Origin: an uncultured Eubacteriales bacterium
GTDB taxonomy: Bacteria; Bacillota; Clostridia; UBA1381; UMGS1253
NCBI GenBank assembly: GCA_902492065.1
Contig: CABUKE010000002.1
Coordinates: 1-64,000, forward strand
DNA length: 64,000 nucleotides
Direction of reading: 5' to 3'
Below, piece by piece: positions 42,860-52,023 of this stretch. Within the stretch, counting starts at the first letter, position 1. Each line of letters begins with the position of its first letter. Made by a program: the position numbers and the translations under genes. The notes under the pieces were generated by a model. The model did no database searches. It worked only from the letters and a program-made list of their open reading frames with translations, and was not told the origin of the DNA.

Positions 42860-45133
42860 TTATTCAATCACAATAATATCGTCCTTTGGCGGCGTAGCCG
42901 GCGGAGAAGTCGGCGGAACAGTTACCACCGGCGGAGAGGATGGGGGAATGGGAATTGCCGAATTTGCCGGTGTTGACGTCGGGGTACTTGTCGCCGATGT
43001 CCCACCACCAGGCGTTGGTAAGGGCTGACTCGTTTCTGTTGGTGCCTGCGTTTCCTCGGGTTCCTCGCTGGGCGGAGGCGTTTCCGTTACAGCTCCGCCA
43101 TGCCCTGAACAATATGAGGTTGGACCCTGGCCAGCCTTAAAATATTCGGTAATTGTCTTACAACCTGACGACGCAAGTTTGCCGGTAACGGAGCATACCT
43201 CTGCCGCTTCCAGGCTTGACGGCATCTCAAAGTCTTTTGTCGGCAGGTTTTTATTAATTGCGTCCATCACCTTTTTCCATACTGGCATACAGGGATGATA
43301 GGTCAAAAACTCCAGCGACTTCGGCTGGTCATATCCATACCATACAACGCCGACATAGTAAGGGGTAAAGCCTGCAAACCAGCGGTCATTCTGTTCGTCG
43401 GTTGTACCGGTCTTGCCGCCCGCCGGCATGTCAACGCTTAGACGCGCAGCGGTACCGGTTCCGTCGGAAATGACGCTTTGCAGCATGGAGTTGATAAGAA
43501 ACGCAGTCGATTCACTCATGGCAACTGTCGGCTTCCCGTCGTATTCCAGAATGGTTTCCCCGTCGCCATTTACAACCTTCGTATACGTGTGCGGCGCATT
43601 GTAGAGGCCGTTGTTTGCAAAGGTTGCATAAGCCGCCGCCATCTCTGTCGCGCTTAGGCCGTCAGTCAGGCCGCCGAGTGCGAGCGAACTGAGGTTTTTA
43701 TCGGTGTAATTCTTCCCGTCACGTGTTTCGCTGTCAACCAGGGAGGTGAAACCGAGCTTCTTGGTCATAAAGTCGAACGAATAGTCCACGCCTACCTCCT
43801 GCAATACCCGGATAGCCGGTGTATTCATGGATTCTTTGAGCGCGGTGCGCGCTGTGACCTTCCCCTTATATCCGCTGTAATAGTTCGTTGGTTTCCAGCC
43901 GTTGATGTCAATGGGCGCGTCCTCCACAATCGTGGTCGGCATAATTTTGCCCTGTTCAATCGCCGGTGCATATACGGAAAGCGGTTTAATAGTGGAACCA
44001 GGCTGCCGATATGACATAGAGGCGCGGTTTAGAATCCGGTCACCGCTCTTTTCACCAATGCCGCCCACAGTACCGACAACAGCGCCGGTCTTCGGGTCTA
44101 ATACGACCATGGCGGACTGTGGCGTTTCCTCACCGGATACCCGCGGGAAGTTTGCCTTGTTCTCATATACATCTTCCATAACTTCCTGTACTTCCGGGTC
44201 AATAGTAGCATAGATTTTCAATCCGCCGTTATAGACCGTCTTTTCTGCAAAGTCGGCCGAATACCCCTTTTCATTTTGCAAATCACGAATCAGGTCGTTG
44301 ATTAGCTGGTCAATGAAGTAGGACTGGACATGGTCGGATCCCTTAATTTCGTGGTCCTCAAACGCAAGTTCCTCCGCCATTGCCTGGTCGTATTCTTCCT
44401 GTGTGATTTTCCCAAGTTCAAGCATTTTATCGAGAACGATATGCTGTTTCTCGATATTTTTGTCCGGATTTACAAGTGGGTCGTACAACGACGGATACTG
44501 TGTGATTCCGGCGATGGAAGCACACTGCGCCAACGTGAGCTCGCTGATATCTTTGCCGAAATATTTATTGGCTGCCGCCTGTACGCCGTTACAGTTGTTG
44601 GCCAAGTATATGGTGTTTAAGTACAATTCCAAAATTTGTTCTTTGGAATATTTGCGCTCCAAACTCATCGCACGCCACATTTCCCGGATTTTACGGTCTG
44701 GAGAAACCGCCTTGTCGTCGGTAATGTTTTTAACGAGCTGTTGTGTAATTGTCGAGCCGCCGAACGAGCTTGACCCCTTGAAAATATAGGTGAACGTGGC
44801 CTTCAGCGTACGGGGAATATCGACCCCGTTGTGACTGTAGAACCGCTCGTCCTCAATGGAAACAATCGCATCCTGCATATACTGCGGAATTTCAGTAATA
44901 TCCGCCCAGACGCGGTTCTGCGATTTGTAAAGCCGTTCCAGCTCATGCGGCTCGCCGTTTTCGTCGGTGTAGTAGACGATTGACGTGTAGTTCAAATCGA
45001 GCGCATCCACATCAAAGTCACCGTCGCCAAACAGGCCGAAACAACCGCTCACGATAACCGCTGCAACAATCAGCACACCAACCAAAAAAGTTATCAAAAA
45101 TACCTTTAAAAATATCTTTAATCCTCTGCTCAC
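42860..45133 (-). CDS. Class A penicillin-binding protein (PBP1A type)
   Basis: A 757-aa bifunctional cell wall synthase. An N-terminal cytoplasmic tail and membrane helix (~residues 7-30) are followed by a GT51 glycosyltransferase (SIEDERFYSHNGVD, GGSTITQQLVKN, RKIREMWRAMSLERKYSKE) and a transpeptidase domain with SxxK in RQPGSTIKPLS, SxN in ESMNTPA and KTG in PAGGKTGTTDEQ. The last ~95 residues are a Pro/Thr/Ser-rich low-complexity tail that probably lies in the wall. AAGGAGG precedes the start. Confidence 0.95.
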   Translation of the reverse strand: MSRGLKIFLKVFLITFLVGVLIVAAVIVSGCFGLFGDGDFDVDALDLNYTSIVYYTDENGEPHELERLYKSQNRVWADITEIPQYMQDAIVSIEDERFYSHNGVDIPRTLKATFTYIFKGSSSFGGSTITQQLVKNITDDKAVSPDRKIREMWRAMSLERKYSKEQILELYLNTIYLANNCNGVQAAANKYFGKDISELTLAQCASIAGITQYPSLYDPLVNPDKNIEKQHIVLDKMLELGKITQEEYDQAMAEELAFEDHEIKGSDHVQSYFIDQLINDLIRDLQNEKGYSADFAEKTVYNGGLKIYATIDPEVQEVMEDVYENKANFPRVSGEETPQSAMVVLDPKTGAVVGTVGGIGEKSGDRILNRASMSYRQPGSTIKPLSVYAPAIEQGKIMPTTIVEDAPIDINGWKPTNYYSGYKGKVTARTALKESMNTPAIRVLQEVGVDYSFDFMTKKLGFTSLVDSETRDGKNYTDKNLSSLALGGLTDGLSATEMAAAYATFANNGLYNAPHTYTKVVNGDGETILEYDGKPTVAMSESTAFLINSMLQSVISDGTGTAARLSVDMPAGGKTGTTDEQNDRWFAGFTPYYVGVVWYGYDQPKSLEFLTYHPCMPVWKKVMDAINKNLPTKDFEMPSSLEAAEVCSVTGKLASSGCKTITEYFKAGQGPTSYCSGHGGAVTETPPPSEEPEETQAPTETSQPLPTPGGGTSATSTPTSTPANSAIPIPPSSPPVVTVPPTSPPATPPKDDIIVIE

Positions 45134-45263
45134 GCTGCAACCTCCTTATATAGGTGCGAATTTAACTGCTCTATATAAAAATGGCTATACCATATTATCA
45201 TACAGTATAGCACAAAAAAATGAAGCAAATGTTACAATTGTATTAAATATTGAAATTAATCTA

Positions 45264-46436
45264 TTATACAACTTTTTTCCCGTTTACCCATACGCTTCCA
45301 ATGCGTGCATAAAAGTCCACCGGATGACGGTCGAATAATACGATATCTGCGTCCTTTCCAGCCCGAAGGGAGCCGACGCGCGCGCCGATTCCACAGTTGT
45401 TTGCCGCATTGATTGTGATGGCCCGGAGTGCAGCATCCTGATTCATGCCGGCTTTTACAGCAAGCGAAGCGCAGAGCGGAAGATATTCAATGGGAACGAC
45501 AGGGTGGTCTGTAATGATTGCAATATCGAGTCCAGCGTCCGAAAGGGTTTTGTATGTATCAAAACTGGAATGATGTAATTCAATTTTGCAGCGTTCACAC
45601 AGCGCAGGGCCTACCATGAGCGGATAGCGCACTTCTTTGAGCAAATCACAGATAAGGCTTCCCTCGGTTACATGCTCAAGTGTAATGTCAATGTCAAATT
45701 CTTTTGCGATCCGGATTGCGGTCATGATGTCATCAGCGCGGTGCGCGTGGACTTTTGCGGGGATTTTCTTCTCCAGAAGCGGCAGGAGAGCTTCAAGTTT
45801 CATGTCATAGTCCGGCTTGTCCGCCTCCTGCGGATTCTCTGCGTAGTCGAGCTTGGCGCGGCGGTATTCCTGTGCGCGCAAAAGTGTCTCGCGCAGAAGC
45901 GCCGCCGTGCCCATACGGGTCACGGGGGCCTGGTTTTTTGCATGGTAGGTCGACTTCGGGTTCTCGCCCAATGCAAACTTCATGGCAAGCGGGGCCTTCA
46001 GGAACATGGCGTCTACGCTGTGGCCGTATGTTTTCAGTGCAGCGAACTGCCCGCCGATAACATTGGCGCTTCCCGGGCCGGTTACAACCGTTGTGACACC
46101 TGCGTGCAAAGCGTCGGAAAAGCAGCGGTCAAATGGGTTAATTGCGTCAATGGCGCGCAGATGGGGCGTAATGGGGTCGGTGTCCTCGTTGCCGTCCGCA
46201 CCCTCAAAATCCATCGAATCCTCCCACATGCCGACGTGGCAATGTGCGTCAATGAAGCCCGGCGCAATGTGCGCGCCGTCTGCGTCCGTGATCTGTGCGC
46301 CCGGATACTGCGCCGCGTCAAAAACTTCCATTGCGCCGACTGCGGTAATTTTCCCATCTTTAAAACAGAGATAGCCGCTTTCGATGTCGCCGTCCTCACA
46401 GGTATGAATATAAGCATTTTTTATAATTTGTACCAT
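45264..46436 (-). CDS. Metal-dependent amidohydrolase (imidazolonepropionase-like)
   Basis: A 390-aa TIM-barrel amidohydrolase. Metal ligands are seen in FIDAHCHVGMW (HxH), KVHAHRADD, LEHVTEG and IITDHPVVP. The N- and C-terminal beta-sandwich strands are present (YLCFKDGKITAVG; GSLRAGKDADIVLFD). Similar clostridial proteins are annotated as imidazolonepropionase-related, but the substrate cannot be read from sequence and no histidine-degradation genes are near. It starts 11 bp after trxB with GGGAG before the ATG, so the two are co-transcribed. Confidence 0.88.
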   Translation of the reverse strand: MVQIIKNAYIHTCEDGDIESGYLCFKDGKITAVGAMEVFDAAQYPGAQITDADGAHIAPGFIDAHCHVGMWEDSMDFEGADGNEDTDPITPHLRAIDAINPFDRCFSDALHAGVTTVVTGPGSANVIGGQFAALKTYGHSVDAMFLKAPLAMKFALGENPKSTYHAKNQAPVTRMGTAALLRETLLRAQEYRRAKLDYAENPQEADKPDYDMKLEALLPLLEKKIPAKVHAHRADDIMTAIRIAKEFDIDITLEHVTEGSLICDLLKEVRYPLMVGPALCERCKIELHHSSFDTYKTLSDAGLDIAIITDHPVVPIEYLPLCASLAVKAGMNQDAALRAITINAANNCGIGARVGSLRAGKDADIVLFDRHPVDFYARIGSVWVNGKKVV

Positions 46437-46447
46437 CGTATACTCCC

Positions 46448-47368
46448 TTACTTTGTCATGATATAGTCGATTGCCGCATTCGCCGCAATGGCGCCGTCGG
46501 ACGCAGCCGTGATAATCTGGCGCAGCGGCTTTTTCCGGATATCGCCGGCAGCGAACACGCCTTCGATGCTCGTGCGCATGGACTCGTCCGTGAGGATATA
46601 GCCGTTTTCGTCGCAGGCGACCTTATCTTTGAACAATTTATTTTCCGCAATCGTCCCAACTGCGACGAACAGGCCGCTTACGGGCAGCGTGGAACTTTCC
46701 TTTGTTTTGACGTTTTCCAGCGTTACCCCTTCTACAATCTGATCCGCATTTGTGTTGATGCTGGTTACAACGCTGTCGCTGATTCTTTTAATTTTTTCGC
46801 TCTGTTCCACCTTGTCAACGAGGATTTTTGCCGCGCGGTATGCGTCGCGGCGATGAATGAGATAGACCTCTTTACAGAAGTTTGCCAGAAACAGCGCATC
46901 CTCCAGCGCGGTGTCGCCACCGCCGACAACGGCAACGCTCTTTCCGCGGTAAAACGCGCCGTCGCATGTTGCGCAGTATGACACGCCGCTTCCGCGCAGG
47001 GCGTCCTCATTCGGGAGGCCGAGCGTGCGAGGTGTTGCGCCGGTACAGAGGATGACCGCCTTTGCCGTATAGGTGTCATTAGCACAGATGATTTTCTTTT
47101 CTGTGCCGTCGAGTATCAGCTCTTGCACATCCTGGTTTACGATTTCTGCGCCGAAGCGCTTGACGTGTTTTTCCATATTCATCACAAGCTCCGGGCCGGA
47201 GATGGGGTCGGCAAAGCCGAGATAATTCTCCACCTCGTACGTGGTCGCCGCCTGTCCGCCGCAGAACATTTTTTCAATCAGCAGTGTTTTCATGCCGCCG
47301 CGCAGACAGTAGAGCGCGGCACCGAGCCCGGCCGGGCCGCCCCCGATAATGATAACGTCATATGTCAT
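46448..47368 (-). CDS. trxB: Thioredoxin reductase
   Basis: A 306-aa flavoprotein. The FAD-binding motif is DVIIIGGGPAGLGAALY, then the ENYLGF motif, the redox-active CATCDG, the NADPH-binding VAVVGGGDTALEDALFL, and GVFAAGDIRKKPLRQI. It reduces thioredoxin with NADPH, or with ferredoxin in some clostridia; the HRRDAYRA segment after the second glycine loop favours NADPH. ATG 47368 is chosen because it begins the conserved strand. A longer in-frame reading to 47449 adds 27 unrelated residues. Confidence 0.95.
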   Translation of the reverse strand: MTYDVIIIGGGPAGLGAALYCLRGGMKTLLIEKMFCGGQAATTYEVENYLGFADPISGPELVMNMEKHVKRFGAEIVNQDVQELILDGTEKKIICANDTYTAKAVILCTGATPRTLGLPNEDALRGSGVSYCATCDGAFYRGKSVAVVGGGDTALEDALFLANFCKEVYLIHRRDAYRAAKILVDKVEQSEKIKRISDSVVTSINTNADQIVEGVTLENVKTKESSTLPVSGLFVAVGTIAENKLFKDKVACDENGYILTDESMRTSIEGVFAAGDIRKKPLRQIITAASDGAIAANAAIDYIMTK

Positions 47369-47556
47369 AGTGTTACTACATCCTTTCTGAAAAATTTTCA
47401 TATCTTCGTGTTTAATGTTTATGATACCATAAAAGGGCCGCAAATGCACGAAAAATTTAAAAACTGTACGAATAATTTTTTTACAAAAAATGACGCGTCA
47501 GCGCACAAATTCTGGAAAAAAAGGGATGCATAGCGGCGTGTAAAAAATTTTATAGC

Positions 47557-47585
47557 TTGTATTATGCCCCAAGATGATGTATAAT
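47557..47585 (+). promoter_or_regulatory. Promoter of the CrtO-like/GT2 pair
   Basis: TTGTAT (47557-47562), 17 bp, TATAAT (47580-47585). Transcription from ~47592 excludes the upstream TTG start at 47588. Confidence 0.82.
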
Positions 47586-47626
47586 GGTTGACGTGGGGTT
47601 TAAATATTGGAGTGATGGTGGACTGC

Positions 47627-48154
47627 ATGATACTTGATTTTATTGTAAAATTTATCTACAATGGTCTGCTGGCGCTGGTGATTGGCGTGTTGAGCGCTGT
47701 GGTGGGGAATTTTATCCCGCGCGAGCATATCCATTATAACCGCTTCCCATTCCGGGAGTTCCGGTTTGAGCAGGGCGGGCGGTTTTACCATATGTTTGGG
47801 ATTGAAAAGTGGAAGCTGAAGCTGCCGGACATCAGCGAGTATATCAAAAGCGTATTTCCGAAGAAGGTGGAGCCGGAGGCGGCGAAGGACAGACGGTATT
47901 TTGCGCGGTTTGCAAAGGAAACCTGTGTATCGGAGCTTGTCCACTTTGCGCTTATTTTAATCTCGCCGGTTTATTTTATATTAAACTGGGACCGGGATTG
48001 GGGCATTGCTGTCATGGCGATTGACATTGTCGCCAATATTCCCTTTATTATGGTGCAGCGGTACAACCGGCCGAGGCTCGTGCGTGTTGCAGAGCGCGGC
48101 AACCGGCCGCGGGAAGCTTGCAGGCGTGGTGAGCCTGTGGAGGAAAAGGTATAG
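47627..48154 (+). CDS. CrtO-like acyltransferase (glycosyl-diaponeurosporenoate acyltransferase family)
   Basis: A 175-aa membrane protein. An N-terminal helix (~residues 3-28) is followed by the family core HYNRFPFREFRFEQGG and RFYHMFGIEKWKLKLPD, two more helices (~108-150), and a basic tail. In Staphylococcus, CrtO acylates a glycosylated carotenoid as the last step of staphyloxanthin synthesis. No carotenoid genes (crtM/crtN/crtP) are here, so this one more likely acylates another glycolipid. It precedes a GT2 gene by 83 bp, which mirrors the crtO-crtQ pairing. The start ATG 47627 has GGTGG upstream. Confidence 0.8.
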   Translation: MILDFIVKFIYNGLLALVIGVLSAVVGNFIPREHIHYNRFPFREFRFEQGGRFYHMFGIEKWKLKLPDISEYIKSVFPKKVEPEAAKDRRYFARFAKETCVSELVHFALILISPVYFILNWDRDWGIAVMAIDIVANIPFIMVQRYNRPRLVRVAERGNRPREACRRGEPVEEKV

Positions 48155-48237
48155 CGTTCTTTAGATCAGGGCTTTATGGGGTGGAGCAGTTTTTCTAAGA
48201 AAGTGGTGAATCCAAAGAAAGGCATGGTCTTAGGCAG

Positions 48238-49500
48238 ATGCAGATTTTGTACACAGTAATTTACGCCATCGGTACGTGCATGATGGTTGCGTTGTATGCG
48301 TATGGGTTTTTCTACCTGTATACGGCGCTTCACGCTTACAAGCGGATTCCGAAGATTCCAGAAAGCGATATTAAGAAGCGGTTTGCGGTGCTGATTCCCG
48401 CGCGCAACGAGCGGGGAGTTATCGCATCGTTGATTGATACGCTGAAGAAACAGAACTACCCGGACGATTTATACGATATTGTTGTCGTCCCGAATAACTG
48501 TACTGACGATACCGAGCAGGTTGCGGAAAAGGCCGGAGCAAAGATTATGACTTGCCGCCGGAGCGTGAAGTCAAAGGGCGAGGTGCTCTCCGATGTGTTT
48601 GACCAGCTTGTTCACAAGCATGGAACAGAATATGATGCGGTTTTGATATTCGACGCGGATAATCTGGTGCATCCGGAGTTTCTGACAAAGATGAATGATG
48701 CGCTGATGAGCGGCGCAAGGGTGGCGCAGGGCTACCGCGATAGTAAAAACCCCTCCGATACGTGGATTTCGGGCTGTCACAGCGTGTATTACTACATTGT
48801 AAACGGCTTTTTCGACCGGGCGCGCATGGCGCTTGGGTGGTCGGCGGCGCTTAATGGGACGGGGTTCATGATTAGTATGGAGCTATTGAAGGAACACCCG
48901 TTTGAAACATATTCCATGACGGAAGATATAGAGTATACATCTATTGTCATATCCGATTATAAAGAAAAGATATTGTGGGTGCCGGAGGCAATCACTTATG
49001 ATGAACAGCCTCTGCTGTTTTCTGAGTCTGTGACGCAGCGACGGCGATGGACGGTCGGTACGGTGCAATGCTTTAAGCGTTACGCCGGGCGTTTGCTCAA
49101 AAACACATGGAAGGACAAGAATATGTCCTGCTTTGACATGTTCGTTCTCTACAGCGCGCCATATATGCAGATTGCCGGTCTCGTTCCGGTGCTGATGACA
49201 GTTGCCGCGTTTATTCACATGACGATTTTGAGCATTGCGGAGCAGTATTTGCTGCTGTTTTTGGGCGGGTCGATTCTAAGTACGCTCGGCGCATATGCCG
49301 CCACGATGATTGCAGTCTGTCTTGTTCTGAAGCTGGAGCATAAACCGATTCGGACGCATTGGAAGGCAATTTTCGGATTCGGGTTTTTCCTGCTGAGCTG
49401 GCTGCCGATTGGGATATGGGCGCTTATTCATCCGAAGTGTCATTGGCGCGAGATTAAACATACGAGAAGCGTTGACCTGGATGAGTTGATGAATGGTTAA
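48238..49500 (+). CDS. GT2-family membrane glycosyltransferase
   Basis: A 420-aa protein. An N-terminal helix (~6-28) is followed by a GT-A domain (~50-270): FAVLIPARNERGVIASLIDTL, VVVPNNCTDDTEQVAEKAGA, the metal-binding DADN in AVLIFDADNLVHPEF, TEDIEYT and the acceptor-site motif TQRRRWTVGT (Q/RxxRW). Three C-terminal helices follow. This layout is typical of processive or lipid-linked GT2 enzymes. The acceptor and sugar are unknown; the neighbouring CrtO-like gene suggests a glycolipid. The ribosome binding site is weak (AGG, 5 nt). Confidence 0.9.
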   Translation: MQILYTVIYAIGTCMMVALYAYGFFYLYTALHAYKRIPKIPESDIKKRFAVLIPARNERGVIASLIDTLKKQNYPDDLYDIVVVPNNCTDDTEQVAEKAGAKIMTCRRSVKSKGEVLSDVFDQLVHKHGTEYDAVLIFDADNLVHPEFLTKMNDALMSGARVAQGYRDSKNPSDTWISGCHSVYYYIVNGFFDRARMALGWSAALNGTGFMISMELLKEHPFETYSMTEDIEYTSIVISDYKEKILWVPEAITYDEQPLLFSESVTQRRRWTVGTVQCFKRYAGRLLKNTWKDKNMSCFDMFVLYSAPYMQIAGLVPVLMTVAAFIHMTILSIAEQYLLLFLGGSILSTLGAYAATMIAVCLVLKLEHKPIRTHWKAIFGFGFFLLSWLPIGIWALIHPKCHWREIKHTRSVDLDELMNG

Positions 49501-49559
49501 GCATACGCGGGGCAACGGTGTTGTAAGATGAAATTTTCTTATAAAATGTAAAATTTATC

Positions 49560-49588
49560 TTGCATTCCTATGCTGACTGTGTTATACT
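49560..49588 (+). promoter_or_regulatory. Promoter of the rimP-ribF operon
   Basis: TTGCAT (49560-49565), 17 bp, TATACT (49583-49588). Confidence 0.82.
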
Positions 49589-49619
49589 GTAGTTGTAATG
49601 AGTACGATATGTGATCTGG

Positions 49620-49645
49620 AAGAGTGGGACATAGGCCCACTCTTT
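49620..49645 (+). promoter_or_regulatory. Hairpin in the rimP leader
   Basis: AAGAGTGGG (49620-49628) pairs with CCCACTCTT (49636-49644), then TCG. It lies ~30 nt from the likely transcript start and before the ribosome binding site. The T-run is too short for a strong terminator. It could be an attenuator or a NusA-responsive element, since nusA is in the operon. Confidence 0.6.
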
Positions 49646-49678
49646 CGTATTGTTATGGGTAAATGGGAGGAGGAACGG

Positions 49679-50137
49679 ATGTCAAAGATTGAACAGCTCA
49701 CGCAGGAACTTGCCGCGCCGATTGCGGAGCAAATTGGCTATGAGGTCATTGAGGCGGAATACAAAAAAGAAGGCGGCGAGTATTTTCTGCGCGTATATCT
49801 TGACCGGGAGGAAGGCGGCGTCGACCTCGACGCGTGCGAATATGTATCGCGTAGGTTGGAGGCGGAGCTGGACCGGCTTGACCCGATTCCGGAAGCCTAT
49901 TATCTTGAGGTATGCTCGCCGGGGATTGACCGGCCACTGAAACGCGACAAGGACTTTGTGCGCTTTCTTGGCGCAGAGGTAGACGTTAAGTTTTTTGCTC
50001 CGCATGATGGCAAAAAGGAGCTTTCTGGCACGCTTTCCGGTTATGCGGACGGCGTTGTGACTGTGTCGTGCGGCGGCGGGGAGGTTTCTTTCCCAAAGTC
50101 GGAGGCCGCTTACGTCCGGCTCGCGGTTCGTTTTTAA
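49679..50137 (+). CDS. rimP: Ribosome maturation factor RimP
   Basis: RimP, 152 aa, assists 30S assembly. The N-terminal domain reads PIAEQIGYEVIEAEYKKEGGEYFLRVYLD, then the signature YLEVCSPGIDRPLKRDKDFVRF, and a C-terminal SH3-like barrel. ATG 49679 follows GGGAGGAGG. The longer frame from 49598 would begin near the transcript start and cross the leader hairpin. First gene of the operon. Confidence 0.95.
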   Translation: MSKIEQLTQELAAPIAEQIGYEVIEAEYKKEGGEYFLRVYLDREEGGVDLDACEYVSRRLEAELDRLDPIPEAYYLEVCSPGIDRPLKRDKDFVRFLGAEVDVKFFAPHDGKKELSGTLSGYADGVVTVSCGGGEVSFPKSEAAYVRLAVRF

Positions 50138-50199
50138 AAATTTAAGAAGGATATCAAAGTGATATAGATTATTTGTTTAAGAGAGGATTGGTTAAAAAA

Positions 50200-51279
50200 A
50201 TGAAGAAAAAGGCGAAAGTCGTAAATAATAATGAGGAGTTTATCCTTGCGCTCAACGCGCTCTGCGCGGAAAAGCAAATCAGCAGGGACGTGCTGATTGA
50301 TGCGCTCAAGGCTGCGCTTGTGTCCGCATATAAGCGTAACTTCAACTCGGCGCAGAATGCAGTCGTAAACATTGATGAAACGACGGGTGAGATCCGCGTA
50401 TATGCGCAGAAGGAAGTCGTGGAAGAGGTGGAGGAGCCGCTCGAGCAGATTAGCCTGGAGGATGCACGGGAGAAGGACCCTGCCTTTAATTATGGCGATA
50501 TCGTAAATATCGAGGTGACGCCGGCGAACTTTGGCCGCATTGCCGCGCAGACGGCAAAGCAGGTTGTCATGCAGCGGATTCGCGAGGCGGAGCGCGGTAT
50601 TATCTTGAATGAATATTCCGATAAGGAAAACGACGTGATTACCGGGGTAATCCAGCGGATTGAAAAGGGAAAGGTGTTTTTGGAAGTGTCGAACACGGAG
50701 GCGCTTCTTGCCCCGAACGAACAGGTTCCGAACGAAACCTATCGCTTTCACGACCGGCTTAAAGTATATGTGTTGAAGGTGGAGAGCGGCGCACGTGGCG
50801 TGCAAATCCTCGTGTCGCGCGCACATCCAGGTCTGGTCAAAAAGCTGTTTGAGAGCGAAGTGCCGGAGATTGCACAGGGTATTGTGGAAATCAAAGGCAT
50901 ATGCCGCGAGGCCGGCTCCCGGACGAAGATTGCCGTATATTCCAACGACGAAAATGTAGACGCGCAGGGCGCGTGCATCGGCGCGCAGGGCCGCCGCGTA
51001 CAGGTTGTCAGCGACGAGATCGGCGGAGAGAAAATTGACATCATCAAATGGAGCGAGGATCCGGCACAGTATATTGCGGCAAGCCTCAGCCCGTCGAGCG
51101 TGGTAAGCGTCGACGTAGACGAAGAAACGAAGTCTGCGCGCGTAATTGTACCGGACACGCAGCTTTCTCTTGCCATCGGCAAGGCCGGACAGAACGCGCG
51201 GCTTGCGGCGAAGCTGACAGGGTGGAAGATTGACATTAAGAGTGAGAGCGGCGCGCAGGAAGTAGAAGAGCTTCAATAA
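50200..51279 (+). CDS. nusA: Transcription elongation factor NusA
   Basis: NusA, 359 aa, binds RNA polymerase and nascent RNA in pausing, termination and antitermination. An N-terminal polymerase-binding domain (residues 1-~125), an S1 domain (~135-200: GVIQRIEKGKVFLEV) and two KH domains follow (RTKIAVYSNDENVDAQGACIGAQGRRV across ~240-266; LAIGKAGQNARLAAKLTGWKI at ~325-345). It is the short form without the acidic repeats of Proteobacteria. Start ATG 50200 has AGAGGATTGG upstream. Confidence 0.96.
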   Translation: MKKKAKVVNNNEEFILALNALCAEKQISRDVLIDALKAALVSAYKRNFNSAQNAVVNIDETTGEIRVYAQKEVVEEVEEPLEQISLEDAREKDPAFNYGDIVNIEVTPANFGRIAAQTAKQVVMQRIREAERGIILNEYSDKENDVITGVIQRIEKGKVFLEVSNTEALLAPNEQVPNETYRFHDRLKVYVLKVESGARGVQILVSRAHPGLVKKLFESEVPEIAQGIVEIKGICREAGSRTKIAVYSNDENVDAQGACIGAQGRRVQVVSDEIGGEKIDIIKWSEDPAQYIAASLSPSSVVSVDVDEETKSARVIVPDTQLSLAIGKAGQNARLAAKLTGWKIDIKSESGAQEVEELQ

Positions 51280-51300
51280 TAGGATTGTCGGGTGTTGCAT

Positions 51301-51582
51301 ATGACAGAGAAAAAGAAACCGGAACGTATGTGCATTGCGTGTCGCAAACGCGGCGAAAAGGATACGCTTTTGCGGGTCGTAAAAGACAAGACCGGTGTGG
51401 TGAATATTGACCCAACGGGAAAGGCGGCGGGACGCGGTGCGTATGTGTGCGCGGACGAGGCATGCATAGCGTTGGCGGAGAAAAAGCACTGCCTCTCACG
51501 GGCGCTCCGGCAGCAGGTGGACGACGGGATATATGAGAGGCTGCGGCGCGCTGTAGGGAAAGGAGCAGAATATGACGGATAG
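51301..51582 (+). CDS. rnpM: RNase P modulator RnpM (YlxR, DUF448)
   Basis: A 93-aa basic protein. The DUF448 signature is seen in ERMCIACRKRGEKDTLLRVV and GRGAYVCADEACIALA, with two Cys pairs. In Bacillus this protein (YlxR) binds the RNase P RNA and modulates its activity. Its place between nusA and the L7Ae-like gene is standard for Bacillota. ATG 51301 is the likely start; a GTG nine bases upstream is an alternative. Confidence 0.93.
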   Translation: MTEKKKPERMCIACRKRGEKDTLLRVVKDKTGVVNIDPTGKAAGRGAYVCADEACIALAEKKHCLSRALRQQVDDGIYERLRRAVGKGAEYDG

Positions 51583-51904
51583 AATATTGTCTATGCTCGG
51601 GCTGGCGCACCGTGCCGGTAAAGTGCAGATTGGAGCATTTTTGACAGAGCGGGCCATTGCCGACGGGAGCTGTGAGCTGATCGTTCTGGCGGAGGATGCC
51701 GCGCCGAACAACCGCAAAAAGTTTTCAAACAGCGCAAAATACGAGCGCATTCCCTTGCTTATATATGGGACAAAAGAAATGATTGCGCAGGCGCTTGGAC
51801 GGGAAAACACGGTCGTTGCAGGCGTTACGGACAAAAACTTTGCCAAAGGGATTATGGAAAAATATCAGGCACTGCAGCGCATAAAAGCCCAGATAGGGAA
51901 ATAG
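51572..51904 (+). CDS. L7Ae/L30e-family RNA-binding protein (YlxQ-like)
   Basis: A 110-aa protein with the L7Ae fold: ILSMLGLAHRAGKVQIGAFLTE, ELIVLAEDAAPNNRKKF, and VVAGVTDKNFAKGIM. Members bind kink-turn RNA. The Bacillus homologue YlxQ is of unknown physiological role. It overlaps rnpM by 11 bp and has AAAGGAGCAG upstream. Confidence 0.92.
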   Translation: MTDRILSMLGLAHRAGKVQIGAFLTERAIADGSCELIVLAEDAAPNNRKKFSNSAKYERIPLLIYGTKEMIAQALGRENTVVAGVTDKNFAKGIMEKYQALQRIKAQIGK

Positions 51905-52023
51905 ATTGTTAGTAGGTCAACGGCATGTCCGTTTGTATATAGATATTATACTTCACCAAAGCCGGAACAGACAGCAAGGGCGATGCACACAGGATACCGG
52001 CGGGGAAAGGGATGGTTCGATAT

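Noticed and set aside
50134..51489. 451-aa minus-strand frame
   Set aside because: Antisense to nusA/rnpM, a by-product of GC-biased codons.
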